A stretch of 64,000 bases of DNA from Leptospiraceae bacterium (GTDB lineage: Bacteria; Spirochaetota; Leptospiria; Leptospirales; Leptonemataceae): assembly GCA_026005135.1 (NCBI GenBank), contig BPKM01000002.1, forward strand, positions 248,001 through 312,000, given 5' to 3'. The position numbers and the translations under genes were made by a program. Below, one piece after another: positions 45,824-56,042 of the stretch (its first letter is position 1; each line of letters opens with the position of its first letter). The notes below the pieces were generated by a model, which was not told the origin of the DNA, did no database searches, and was given only the letters and a program-made list of their open reading frames with translations.

Positions 45824-46751
45824 ATAACCTCTTTTTAAAATATTCTATTGTTTTTATTAATCCTTCTTCCAGTGGTATAGTTGGTTCATAATGAATTAAT
45901 TTACGAGCTAAGGTTAAATCGGGTTTTCTTTGTAAGGGATCATCTTCTGGAAGTGGTTTAAATACAATTTTTGATTTTGAATTTGTTAGCTTTATCACTT
46001 TTTCTGCTAATTCCAGTATTGTAAATTCTCCATCATTACCTAAATTTATGGGACCTAAATGTTTATCCTGGTTCATAAAATCTACCATGCCACGAACTAA
46101 ATCACTTACATAACAAAACGATCGGGTTTGTTTTCCATCTCCATATACTGTTATATCTTCATTTTTTAAAGCTTGAACAATAAAATTAGAAACAACCCTA
46201 CCATCATTAATCTGCATATTAGGACCATAGGTATTAAAAATTCGAATTACTCGAATATCTACATTATGTTGTCTATGATAATCAAAACATAAGGTTTCTG
46301 CTGCCCTTTTTCCTTCATCATAACAAGCACGTGGACCTATTGGATTAACATTGCCTCGATATGTTTCTGGTTGTGGATGTATTTGAGGATCGCCATATAC
46401 TTCTGATGTACTTGCCTGAAGAATTTTTGCTTTAACTCGTTTTGCCAATCCAAGCATATTCATCGTACCTAAGATAGATGTTTTTAATGTTTTTATGGCA
46501 TTATATTGGTAATGTACAGGACTTGCAGGACATGCTAAATTATAAATTTCATCAACTTCTAATTTAATAGGATCTATGATATCATGTCTAATAATTTCAA
46601 AATTATCATAATCTAATAAATGTTTAATATTCTCTTTTCTTCCAGTAAAAAAATTATCAAGACATATAACATAATTTCCCTGTTTAACTAATACATCGCA
46701 TAAATGAGAACCAATAAAACCTGCTCCACCTGTGACTAATATTGTTTTCAT
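45816..46751 (-). CDS. uxs: UDP-glucuronate decarboxylase (UDP-xylose synthase family)
   Basis: This 311-residue extended SDR enzyme should convert UDP-glucuronate to UDP-xylose. Visible motifs: NAD site [13 protein letters not shown], the [11 protein letters not shown] segment that marks UXS, the Ser in [11 protein letters not shown], the YxxxK pair in [20 protein letters not shown] and [14 protein letters not shown]. The product would feed a surface polysaccharide, in keeping with the nearby sulfatase-family and ligase-like genes. Confidence 0.93.
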   Translation of the reverse strand: MKTILVTGGAGFIGSHLCDVLVKQGNYVICLDNFFTGRKENIKHLLDYDNFEIIRHDIIDPIKLEVDEIYNLACPASPVHYQYNAIKTLKTSILGTMNMLGLAKRVKAKILQASTSEVYGDPQIHPQPETYRGNVNPIGPRACYDEGKRAAETLCFDYHRQHNVDIRVIRIFNTYGPNMQINDGRVVSNFIVQALKNEDITVYGDGKQTRSFCYVSDLVRGMVDFMNQDKHLGPINLGNDGEFTILELAEKVIKLTNSKSKIVFKPLPEDDPLQRKPDLTLARKLIHYEPTIPLEEGLIKTIEYFKKRLYA

Positions 46752-46826
46752 GATTTTGAATTCAAATTTTTTTAAATCCTTTCTTAGACAACAAAATTTA
46801 GAATGTTTAAATTATAATTTGCTAAT

Positions 46827-49493
46827 TTATGTTTTTTTAAATATTAAAATAGCGATGTCATCATTGAGTTCAGAAAATTCTGTTTCTGTTAAAATCTTTT
46901 TACCAGTAAATTCTTCGAGTTTAGAAATAATGGTTTGTAATAATTCTTCTGGTTCTTTATAAGTATTTAAATATAATAATTGCTCTAATCGTTCCTGTCC
47001 AAATAATTCATCATTTTGATTCATTGCTTCTATTAGACCATCTGTATATTGAATAAAAATATCTCCAGACTTTAATTCCAGCCGTTGTGATTTTATTACT
47101 GTTTGATATAATTCATTTCCTACAGCTGCTAACGGTAAACCACCAGAAGGTAAAAAGTTAATTTTATGATTTCGAATTAAAATTGCTGGTGGATGTCCAG
47201 AAGAAACAAAACGAAGTATCGCATTTTCTTTGTTATAACTACCAATAAAAGAAGTAATAAAAATTTCAGGTGGAGTTTCATTGTATAAATCCTGATTTAA
47301 TTCTAAAGCAATTTTTAATGGATCTGTAATTCCTTGTTTAACAATAGAATGTAATCGAGAACGCATTAATGTCATTATTAAAGCAGGTCCGACACCATGA
47401 CTGGATACATCAGCAATTGTAAAAATCATTTCTTTTTGATTTGCTTCAATAAAATCATAATAATCGCCTCCAACACCAATCATTGCTTTGTATAAAGAAG
47501 CAATTTTTAAATGATTTTTCATATTTTCTGGATATTGAGATGGTAATAGTCTTTTCTGTATTTCTTCTGCTGCATTTAATTCTTTTTTTAACTCTTCTTT
47601 TTCTTTTAATCCTTTTACCATTAAATTAACAGATTCTGCTAATTGACTTATTTCATCTTTTCCTTTATAGGGAATTTGAATATTAAGGTTTCCTTCTCCA
47701 ATTTTTAAGATTTCTTTAATAATAAACTGAATTTTGCTAATCAAGATTCCACTAATTAAAATGGAAATAATTAAAACGCGAATACCAAGAGCAATTGCAG
47801 TATCGATAAATCTACTTTTTTCTATAGATAATTGATTTTGAAATTTTCTCATATCAGTAATAATACGTGTAAATCCAGCTGTATTTTCTATCAAACTTGT
47901 TTTAGCTAATATGGGAAAATCTGTTGTATGTATATCGATAAATATATCTCTTGCTTCTTCTTTATCTTGTATAAAAAAACCTCTATAATTATATTTATTA
48001 AAATATTTTTTTTCAAAAGGAGAAAGAAGCCAGTTTTCGATATCCCTAAAAAGATGTTCATAAAATTTTCTAACACGATAAGATTTTATATAATCTGTAT
48101 AACGATTAGGATCAAAATTATATTCTAAAAATATTTTTCTGTAGATAATATTTTCTGGTAAATAGAGATATGCATCAACGATTTGTAATTGTTCATCAAA
48201 TATCCATTTACGTTTTTGTTTTTCTAAATTTGTAAGTTCTTTTTTTAATTGATTTATTTCTTTTATAATTGGTATTCTTGCGTCTGTATTTTTTATATTA
48301 AGAGTCGTTAATTGTTTTTGTTTTTCTTTTATTTTTGATATTAGTTCTGTTTTTTTGTTATAGTAATCAAAGTAGGTAGAATTATATTTTTTAAGAATTT
48401 CATAAGAGTGATTTTCTATTAGATCTTTTTTTTTAACTAAAAGATTCTTAATATTTTTTAATAAAAGCCTATATGTTTCATCTTTATATAAAAGTTTTTT
48501 GTTTTCTGTCTTGTTTTCTATTTCTTTTACTTTTTGATATATATTTTTTATATTTTGGTTTATTTTTCTTATTTTACCGATTAGAATTTTCCATTGATAT
48601 TTATCCTTAGATTCTAAGGATTGAAGGATTTTGATGCTTCTTTCGTAAATACCGGGATATTGATATATTGTTTTGATTATTAGAAAATATGGTATATTAT
48701 TAATGTTAAATTGAGTACTATAAGATTCTATAAGAGGTTCATTATTTTTATATTGATTGTATATTATATTCAATGGTTCTTTTACCAAGGGATTTTGCCA
48801 GTTTATAGTATTGATATGAGAGTGTTCTTTTACAACAGATAAATTTTTTGTATCGAATCTTTGCCATCGAAGAGTATTAATAGATTCAATTCTATATTGA
48901 TTAAAATCAAGACCTAAAAAAAAATTTTTTTGTTTTTCTTCATAATTATAAAGATTACGAATTGCATCATCATACCTTTTTTTATAAATTAAATATTTAT
49001 CTTCTTTTTGTTCCAATTTTGCTTTTGCTAAAATAGTTGCTAATTCTAATATATTATCTATTTCTTTTTCTTGTATTTCTTTATTTGCCTTCTCTTTTAA
49101 AAGAGTAATAATTTTTTCTTTTCCATTTTCATAAAGATTCTTTTTTGCTGTATCTAAAAATTTTTGCTCTTTTAGTTTTTCAATTTTATCCAAATCAATA
49201 GAATCATTTTGTTTTAAATTATTGATATACTCGTTTACTTTTTTTTCTTCTATTAGATGAAATAATTCGAGTTTTATTAAAGTATCACCATAATAATCCA
49301 TTTCTGAAACAAGATTTTGAACGGGAAATAAAAAAGGACTAATTTCTTTTTCAAAAGAATCTTTTAGGACTCTTTCTTGTTGAGAACTATAAATAGTTGA
49401 TAAAATAAATATAAAAACAATAATGATAAAAAAAGTAAATAAAGAAATCCTTCCTCTTAAGCCACTAAGAAAAGAATAAAATTTGCGAAACAT
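46827..49493 (-). CDS. Membrane PP2C/SpoIIE-type serine phosphatase with HAMP domain
   Basis: The predicted protein has 888 residues from the ATG at 49493. One membrane helix (about 20-40) is followed by a ~500-residue extracytoplasmic sensor rich in coiled coil. A second helix ([18 protein letters not shown]) leads to a HAMP domain (GEGNLNIQIPYKGKDEISQLAESVN), a short coiled coil (AAEEIQKRLLPSQYP) and the PP2C-type phosphatase with GVGGDYYDFIE, IADVSSHGVGPALIM, FVSSGHPPAIL and YTDGLIEAMN. Such RsbU/P-like phosphatases usually act on anti-sigma-antagonist proteins. A TTGAAT box lies 35 nt before the ATG. Confidence 0.9.
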   Translation of the reverse strand: MFRKFYSFLSGLRGRISLFTFFIIIVFIFILSTIYSSQQERVLKDSFEKEISPFLFPVQNLVSEMDYYGDTLIKLELFHLIEEKKVNEYINNLKQNDSIDLDKIEKLKEQKFLDTAKKNLYENGKEKIITLLKEKANKEIQEKEIDNILELATILAKAKLEQKEDKYLIYKKRYDDAIRNLYNYEEKQKNFFLGLDFNQYRIESINTLRWQRFDTKNLSVVKEHSHINTINWQNPLVKEPLNIIYNQYKNNEPLIESYSTQFNINNIPYFLIIKTIYQYPGIYERSIKILQSLESKDKYQWKILIGKIRKINQNIKNIYQKVKEIENKTENKKLLYKDETYRLLLKNIKNLLVKKKDLIENHSYEILKKYNSTYFDYYNKKTELISKIKEKQKQLTTLNIKNTDARIPIIKEINQLKKELTNLEKQKRKWIFDEQLQIVDAYLYLPENIIYRKIFLEYNFDPNRYTDYIKSYRVRKFYEHLFRDIENWLLSPFEKKYFNKYNYRGFFIQDKEEARDIFIDIHTTDFPILAKTSLIENTAGFTRIITDMRKFQNQLSIEKSRFIDTAIALGIRVLIISILISGILISKIQFIIKEILKIGEGNLNIQIPYKGKDEISQLAESVNLMVKGLKEKEELKKELNAAEEIQKRLLPSQYPENMKNHLKIASLYKAMIGVGGDYYDFIEANQKEMIFTIADVSSHGVGPALIMTLMRSRLHSIVKQGITDPLKIALELNQDLYNETPPEIFITSFIGSYNKENAILRFVSSGHPPAILIRNHKINFLPSGGLPLAAVGNELYQTVIKSQRLELKSGDIFIQYTDGLIEAMNQNDELFGQERLEQLLYLNTYKEPEELLQTIISKLEEFTGKKILTETEFSELNDDIAILIFKKT

Positions 49494-49502
49494 ATATATC
49501 AA

Positions 49503-49837
49503 ATATTTTTATTTTATTAAAAATTCAAGTAAATAAATAGATTTAATATGGATTATAAAAATAATATAAAACTTAAAAAGATTGATTAAAAAATAAATTT
49601 AGGATATATTTTAATACGAATATATTGTAATATTTTTAAATATAATATTTGTTTGATTATATTGTTTGTGTTTAAGTTAAATAATAAAGATAAAAAAAAT
49701 GGTTTAATTGTAGTTTTTTCTTCTCCTTCTCCTCCTCCTATGAATATTAAAAGCCATTTTTATATAGATTTAAAATTGAATTTTTTTATACCGTAATAGA
49801 TATTTTGGGGTAATTTTATAATCGTGTATTATGATTT
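49503..49837. other. Noncoding gap with a pyrimidine tract
   Basis: No gene is seen in this 335-bp stretch between the murI 3' end and the phosphatase gene start. It contains the phosphatase promoter (TTGAAT at 49528-49523). It also has a marked C/T tract near 49715-49740 of CTT/CTC/CCT triplets (purine-only GGA/GAA on the minus strand), and flanking AAAAATGG/CCATTTTT complements that could fold weakly as a murI terminator. Confidence 0.4.
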
Positions 49838-50713
49838 TTAAACAATAACAAGTTGTTCTAAAGAAAGTTCTTTTAAAAGAATAGGGAATTTAATTTCTGG
49901 ATTATCTTTTAAAATTGCATAATGATCTTTTACAATAATAAAACCATCTTTTTCTAAAAAAAGTTTTTCAAGAAATTGGACCTTATCGGTTATATCTGTT
50001 AGATAAATTGTTATTGAATTTTTTTTATTTTTATTATAATTTTGTGTTTTATTTTCTGTTATAAGTTTTTTTACAAGCTTAGCTGTTTCTTTAGAAGAAT
50101 CAATCAGATTAAATTGTGGATAAATCTCTAAGATATCCTGTTTAAGTAAAGGATAGTGAGTACAACCTAATATTAAATCGACAATATTCTTATCTATAAT
50201 TTCTTGCAGATATTCTTTAATAACTTCTTTTGTAATAGGATGATTAATCCAACCTTCTTCTACTAAAGGGACGAATAAAGGGCAGGGTTTCGAAAATACA
50301 GAGATTTCTGGATCTTTATAATGAATTAGATTTGTATAAGCATTAGATTTAATTGTTGCTCTTGTTCCAATTACAGCAACCGATGTTTGTGAGGATTGAT
50401 TAAAAAATGCTTCTACCCCTGGTTCAATAACACCAATAATAGGAATATCAAAATGTTTTTTTAAAATATCTAATGCATAAGCAGATGCAGTATTACAAGC
50501 AACAATAAGCAATTTAATATCCTGTTTAATTAAAAATGATGCTATTTCTAAGCTATATTTTATAACAGTATCTTTGGAACGTGATCCATATGGTACACGA
50601 GCAGTATCTCCAACATAGATATAATTTTCTTCTGGTAATTGATGAATTAGTTCTGCTAAAACTGTTAGTCCACCTAATCCAGAATCGAAAATACCTATGG
50701 ATTTGGAATTCAT
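49838..50713 (-). CDS. murI: Glutamate racemase
   Basis: This 291-residue enzyme supplies D-glutamate for peptidoglycan. Motifs: IGIFDSGLGGLTVLAEL (catalytic Asp/Ser region), GDTARVPYGSRS, the first catalytic cysteine in IVACNTASAYAL and the second in LILGCTHYPLL. The length fits the family with a short C-terminal extension. It begins 1 nt after lysC ends on the same strand, so the two form an operon. Confidence 0.95.
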   Translation of the reverse strand: MNSKSIGIFDSGLGGLTVLAELIHQLPEENYIYVGDTARVPYGSRSKDTVIKYSLEIASFLIKQDIKLLIVACNTASAYALDILKKHFDIPIIGVIEPGVEAFFNQSSQTSVAVIGTRATIKSNAYTNLIHYKDPEISVFSKPCPLFVPLVEEGWINHPITKEVIKEYLQEIIDKNIVDLILGCTHYPLLKQDILEIYPQFNLIDSSKETAKLVKKLITENKTQNYNKNKKNSITIYLTDITDKVQFLEKLFLEKDGFIIVKDHYAILKDNPEIKFPILLKELSLEQLVIV

Positions 50714-50714
50714 A

Positions 50715-51938
50715 TTAAAATTGAACTTTATCTAATTCAAATGCATTATGTATAGCTTCTAATGCTTTTTTACCAACATCTTTTTTTACAACAACAGATA
50801 TTTTAATTTCTGATGTACTTATCATTTCGATATTGATATTTTCTTTTGCAAGAGCTTCGAACATTTTACCAGCAACTCCAGAATGAGACTTCATTCCAAT
50901 TCCAACAGCTGATACTATTGCAATATTTTCGTCAATATCATAAGAACCATTACCCATTTCTTTAATAAATGCTTCTACAATCTCTTTTGTAATATGAATA
51001 CTATCGACTGGTACTGTAAAAGAAATTGTGTTTTTTTGATCTTTACCAGTACTTTGAACAATCATATCTACATTAATATCTGCTCTGGCAAGACGATTGA
51101 ATAAATCTGCAGCAAGGCCTGGTCTATCTGGTATATCCATTACAGATATTCTTGCTTCATCGGTTTTTAATGTAACACCTCTAACTAATACTTTTTCCAT
51201 AATTTTATCCTCCGGTACAACTAAGGTTCCTGGGTTATTATTAAAGCTTGATCTTACATGTATTACAACATTATATTTTGATGCAACTTCAACACTTCGA
51301 GAATGTAATACGCCTGCTCCAAGACGAGCAAGTTCCAACATTTCTTCGTAGCATATAATAGAAATTTTTTTAGCAGATTGAACTTTATTAGGATCAGTTG
51401 TATATACACCATCTACATCTGTATAGATTTCACATTCATCAGCATTTAGTGCAGCAGCTAAAGCAACAGCAGTTAAATCTGAACCACCTCTACCAAGAGT
51501 TGTTATATTAAAATCTTCATCAACTCCCTGAAAGCCAGCAACTATACAAACTTTTTTTTGCTTTAATTGTTCTATAATACGAGTTGTATCAATTTCCTGT
51601 ATTCTTGCCATCGAATGTTTTTTGTCTGTTAGAATGCGAACTTGAGCACCTGTAAAACTAATAGCTGGAACACCAATATAATCTAATGCCATAGCAAGTA
51701 ATGCAATAGATACTTGTTCTCCAGTCGAAAGGAGTACATCCATTTCTCTTGCTTTAGGATGAGGATTAATTTTTTTAGCCATTTCGATTAATTGATCTGT
51801 AGTATGACCCATTGCAGAAACAACAACTACTAAATCATGTCCTTGATCATAATACATTTTAATACGATTTGCTACATTTTTTATACGATCAGTATCTCCT
51901 ACAGATGTTCCACCATATTTCTGAACAATCAAACTCAT
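50715..51938 (-). CDS. lysC: Aspartate kinase
   Basis: This 407-residue monofunctional aspartokinase makes aspartyl phosphate for lysine/diaminopimelate, threonine and methionine. Motifs: [12 protein letters not shown] at the start, [12 protein letters not shown], the [14 protein letters not shown] loop, [15 protein letters not shown] and [12 protein letters not shown]. Two C-terminal ACT domains ([17 protein letters not shown]; [13 protein letters not shown]) suggest allosteric feedback control. It is upstream of murI, so the operon joins two supplies of the peptidoglycan stem peptide. Confidence 0.95.
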   Translation of the reverse strand: MSLIVQKYGGTSVGDTDRIKNVANRIKMYYDQGHDLVVVVSAMGHTTDQLIEMAKKINPHPKAREMDVLLSTGEQVSIALLAMALDYIGVPAISFTGAQVRILTDKKHSMARIQEIDTTRIIEQLKQKKVCIVAGFQGVDEDFNITTLGRGGSDLTAVALAAALNADECEIYTDVDGVYTTDPNKVQSAKKISIICYEEMLELARLGAGVLHSRSVEVASKYNVVIHVRSSFNNNPGTLVVPEDKIMEKVLVRGVTLKTDEARISVMDIPDRPGLAADLFNRLARADINVDMIVQSTGKDQKNTISFTVPVDSIHITKEIVEAFIKEMGNGSYDIDENIAIVSAVGIGMKSHSGVAGKMFEALAKENINIEMISTSEIKISVVVKKDVGKKALEAIHNAFELDKVQF

Positions 51939-52037
51939 CTTAAATAGACATTTTTTTTAAATTTTGTTTAATGGAAACAATAAAATAATTGATGTGAAAA
52001 AAATTCAAAAAAAATAGTATTATTCAAAAAGAGATTA

Positions 52038-54073
52038 ATGTTGTATAAAAGAAAATACTTTTTTCTTACTATTTTTTATTTGATTTCTATCATTATACTT
52101 ACTTATATTTTATATACAAATCATCATTTAAGAACTGTTCAATTTTATCTTTTACTTGATATAGGATTTTTGATTGCCTTTTATATTAAATATAGGAAAA
52201 ACGAAACATATCTATTTTATTTAAGGCTTTTTTATTATTTTTTATTTATTAATCATATAACACTTTTGAGCTTTATTATAGTTCAATTTAAAGGTGTAAA
52301 ATTCCATTATGATATTTTATTTCAATTTTTGTTTTTAATATTTTTATTTTTAACTTCTAAGAAAAATTTAGAATATGTAAATTTTTTATTATTATTTTTA
52401 TTACTTGTTCCTCCAATTGCTATAATCATTGATCATTATTATTTTTCAGAATATATATTTATTTTATTTTTTATTATTTATTTAGAATTAACATTAACAA
52501 AGAATTATTTTTTAATTGCTTTATCCAGAAAAAGTAATGTTATTTATTTGTTTTATCTAATTTTATTAATAACTGGTGTAATACAATTCTTTTATGTATT
52601 TTCTAAGAGTAGTATTTTATTTCACTTATTTCGATTTTTTTTATATATTTTATCCTTTTTCCCTATTTTATATTTTATAAGATCTAAAAAGAAAGAAAAT
52701 TTATATAATATTTTATATATAATTTCAGTTTATACATTGATTCAACTATTTATGATTGTATTTTTAATTTCATTTAATCATAAAAATATTATTGGTAAAG
52801 CAAATGAAAATTTTTTTGCTATGTATTTTGATTGGGCAATCTTTATAATGTTATTTTCTTTATTTTATATAAAAGAGAATATTATCAAAAGAATTTTAAT
52901 ATATTTATTTATTTTTATAACATTTCTTTTAACCTATTATGCAATATTTTTATTTGGTGCAAGAACAACAGAATATATTATTCCCATAACAATATTATTT
53001 TATTTTAATAAAGTTTTTAATGGATAAGATTATTTTCAGAATATTTACATCTAAAAAAAATTATCTATTTTTTATTTTCTTTTTAATAGTTTATATTTCA
53101 ATTTATATTATATGTATTTTGTTTTTCAGTAAAAGAAAGAGATTCATCTCTTATGACTCGTTTTTTTTATTGGTATGTTATATATAAATATTTTATAAAT
53201 TATCCAATATATATATTTACTGGATTAGGAGAATATGAATGGGGATATTTGTATAAATATTTAACATTTGATATTAAAGAATTTCCTTATATTGATTTTA
53301 CAGATTATCGATTTTTTTTTCATAGTCATGCTCATAATGATATAGTATCTTTTTTAATAGGAGGTGGATTAATTTACTTAGGTATTTATCTTTATATAAT
53401 TTTTAAAGTATTAATGAATTCCATTTTAGAGAAAAAAAATTATATTTTATTTGCAGTATTTTTAATTAGCTTATTACATGGTATAACAGAACCATTTTCT
53501 TTTAGTCCTTATACTGGTTATATTTTCTGGTTTAGTGGTATAATATTATTATTTTTTTATGATATTAAACCTCAGAGATTATTAATGAAAAAAATTAATA
53601 TGTTTATAATAAAAAAAATCAAAAAATCAATAATTTGTATTTTAATGCTATTGATATTATATTTTTTTATTTTATTAAATTTAAAAAATCCTTTTTATTT
53701 AGAATATTATTTAAAAGATTTACCTCGTATTAAGAAATTATATGAGAATACTAATAATATAGAAGTACCAAATTTTGATATTAATAATATTAATAATAAA
53801 CTAAAAAAAATTAATTTATTAATTGTAATAAAACCTTTAGAAATAGAAAATTACTATATATTATCAGATTACTATTATTACTTATATTTTAAAGAAAAAG
53901 ATAAAAAGTGGATAAGAAATTCAATAAATTTATTATGTAAGTCTGTAGATTTGAAAATTACTATTTTTAATTACATTAATATAAAAAGGCTTAAAAATCA
54001 ATATAATTTATTACCACCCTGTATTGATAAATTAAATAGATTTGATCCTTTTAATTTACTTGGTGGTTGGTGA
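52038..54073 (+). pseudogene. O-antigen ligase/polymerase-like membrane protein, two frameshifts
   Basis: Three successive frames form one protein. Frame 1 (52038-53027) gives about ten membrane helices ending LFGARTTEYIIPITIL. Frame 2 begins at 53020 (MDKIIFRIFTSKKN and one helix). Frame 3 resumes by about 53090 with VKERDSSLMTRFFYWYVIYKYF, the typical Arg-rich entry to the Wzy/WaaL periplasmic loop, then FTGLGEYEWG and FHSHAHNDIVSFLIGGG, and a C-terminal globular tail to 54073. Each shift equals one extra base; removing both gives a ~677-residue protein. A frame-3 ATG at 53153 is internal. The role would be ligating or polymerising O-antigen-like glycan. Confidence 0.7.
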
Positions 54074-54090
54074 TGAATTATACTTTTAAT

Positions 54091-54120
54091 AAAATAAGAA
54101 AATAGCCCTATTCAGGGCTA
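54091..54120. terminator. Bidirectional terminator between the ligase-like gene and sodB
   Basis: A perfect 7-bp stem TAGCCCT/AGGGCTA (54103-54109, 54114-54120) has a 4-nt loop. On the minus strand a T-rich tail follows, which suits sodB. Confidence 0.82.
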
Positions 54121-54125
54121 TAATT

Positions 54126-54729
54126 TTAGGATTCTAGATTTTTTAAAGCAAATTCCCAATTCACTAATTTATTGATAAAAGTGTCTATATAGTCTGGTCT
54201 TCGATTTTGATAATCTAAATAATAAGCATGTTCCCAAACATCAATAGTAATTAATGGTTTTAAACCTTTAACAATAGGAGTATCTGCATTAGGAGTTTTA
54301 ATTACTTTTAATTTATTGTCGGAAGGATCTAAAACAAGCCATGCCCAACCACTACCAAACTGAGTTGCAGCTGCTTGTTTAAATTCATTTTTAAAATTAT
54401 CAAAACTTCCAAAATCAGCAATAATTTTATCTAATAAAGATTTAGGTGGTTCTCCTCCTCCCGCTAGGTTTCATGGAATGCCAGTAAAAGGTATGATTCC
54501 ATACTTGCGCGGAATTGTTAAATAATCCAATTTTTGATGGATCTTGGGCTGCTTCTTTAATTATGGTTTCTAAGTCAGCTTTTTCTAAGGGTGTTCCTTG
54601 AATTAAATTGTTTGTATTGTTAACATAAGCAGCGTGATGTTTACCATAATGAAATTCCAAGGTTCTTTCTGATATATGTGGTTCCAATCCATTTTTTGGA
54701 TAGGGTAATTCTGGTAATGTTATTGCCAT
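54126..54729 (-). pseudogene. sodB: Iron superoxide dismutase, frameshifted
   Basis: The N-terminal half ([48 protein letters not shown]) is in one frame. The rest ([41 protein letters not shown], ending KNLES) is in the next. The join is at GCGGGAGGAGG near 54459-54470, where removing one G restores SGGGEPPKS and a full 200-residue Fe-type SOD with all four metal ligands (two His in the N-terminal half, Asp and His in DVWEH). Gln in AQVWNHTF supports iron. Because everything else is intact, a sequencing indel is as likely as real loss. AGGAGG precedes the ATG. Confidence 0.88.
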
Positions 54730-54932
54730 TTTTTCCTCCTTAAATTTTTATTAATTATTCTAAATAAAATCTAATTTGATTTTATTTTTTAATAAATTAC
54801 AATTTTAAAATTAATATAAAAAGATTATAAGTCAACTTAATTTTATTACAGTTTAAATAAAGCTATTAAAAAATATAAAATATTTAATAGTATTTAATAT
54901 ATGTTAGATTAAATTTATAAATTTTATAGAAA

Positions 54933-55529
54933 TTATTTGATAATCATTCTATTTTTTATACTAATTGATAATGTATGTTTATCTGTAAATTCTAAGGTTG
55001 AACCAGTTGGTATTCCATGAGTTAGTCGGGAAAAAATAACAGGATAATGAGAATAATTTCTTACAATATAGTCAGCTGTGGCATCTCCTTCTAAGGTAGG
55101 ATTTGTTGCAATAAAACATTCTTTAATATTTTCTTTTTTTAATCTTTCTTCTAATTCTTTTAAACGTAGATTTTCTGGTCCAATTCCATCAAGGGGGGAT
55201 AATGCCCCCATAAGGACATGGTAGATACCATTAAATTCTTGTGTGGATTCAATGATAAAAATATCTGATGGATCTTCTACAATACAGAGTATTTCTCTAT
55301 TTCGTTTTTCATCTTTACAAATTTCGCATATCGGTTCTGAAGAGAATCCTCCACATATTTCGCAAAATTGTATTTTCTCAATTAAATTTATAATGGATTT
55401 AGCAAGTTTTTGTGCTTCTTCTTTATCACTCCTTAAAAGATAAAATGCAATTCTTCGCGCACTTTTTTCTCCGATACCAGGTAATCGAGTAAAAATTTCA
55501 ATAAATGATTCTAATTCTTTAAGAAACAT
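54933..55529 (-). CDS. recR: Recombination protein RecR
   Basis: This 198-residue repair protein begins MFLKELESFIEIFTRLPGIGEKSARRIAFYLL (helix-hairpin-helix). A four-cysteine zinc finger follows (FCEICGG...PICEICKD), then a Toprim domain with CIVEDPSDIFIIE, GALSPLDGIGPENL and ATNPTLEGDATADYI. I chose the ATG at 55529, which overlaps the ybaB stop by one base, over upstream codons inside ybaB. The ybaB-recR order is conserved in bacteria; RecF is encoded 29 kb away in this window. Confidence 0.94.
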   Translation of the reverse strand: MFLKELESFIEIFTRLPGIGEKSARRIAFYLLRSDKEEAQKLAKSIINLIEKIQFCEICGGFSSEPICEICKDEKRNREILCIVEDPSDIFIIESTQEFNGIYHVLMGALSPLDGIGPENLRLKELEERLKKENIKECFIATNPTLEGDATADYIVRNYSHYPVIFSRLTHGIPTGSTLEFTDKHTLSISIKNRMIIK

Positions 55530-55849
55530 TATTTTAATAATTGACCTAATTTTCCTAAGCCACCGTGTTTTTTCATTTCTTTTTCTACGCGTTTTTTGCT
55601 TTTTTCTATAGCTCCATTTACAGCCATAGTTATCCATTTTTGCTGTTTTTCTCTATCTGTTTCTTCAAAAAATTTATCGTTTAATATAATTTGAATTACT
55701 TTACCTTCTCCATTAACAACTGCTTCGACTGCTCCTTTACCTGCCTCATCTCTACATTCAATTTCGCTAATGATTTCTTGAAGTTTTTCTGCTTCTTGCT
55801 TTAATTCTTTCATCTCGCTTAAATTTTTTAGTTTATCTTTTAATCCCAT
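55529..55849 (-). CDS. ybaB: YbaB/EbfC nucleoid-associated protein
   Basis: This 106-residue protein of YbaB/EbfC type starts MGLKDKLKNLSEMK with a KQEAEKLQEII coiled coil, then the beta region AVEAVVNGEGKVIQIILND and a C-terminal helix ending GGLGKLGQLLK. It binds DNA as a dimer. A 12-codon longer frame exists, but the shorter ATG gives the normal length. It is coupled to recR. Confidence 0.9.
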   Translation of the reverse strand: MGLKDKLKNLSEMKELKQEAEKLQEIISEIECRDEAGKGAVEAVVNGEGKVIQIILNDKFFEETDREKQQKWITMAVNGAIEKSKKRVEKEMKKHGGLGKLGQLLK

Positions 55850-56042
55850 AAATATACAAAAAAATAAAAATTTATTCGAAATCAATCATAAATTATATAA
55901 AGATTAAAAAACAATGATAATTGATTTTTTCAAGAAGCGAGAAAATGTATAAAATATTAAATTAAATTTAAATATAAAATAAAAACTAATTGATGTAGAG
56001 TGTTTAATAGATAATTAGTTCCAAAAAATTCAGGGGGAAGTC

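Noticed and set aside
53153..54073. Independent gene starting at the ATG 53153
   Set aside because: The same frame is open and protein-like upstream (VKERDSSL), and the ATG lies inside the ligase-family motif, so it is the 3' part of a frameshifted gene.
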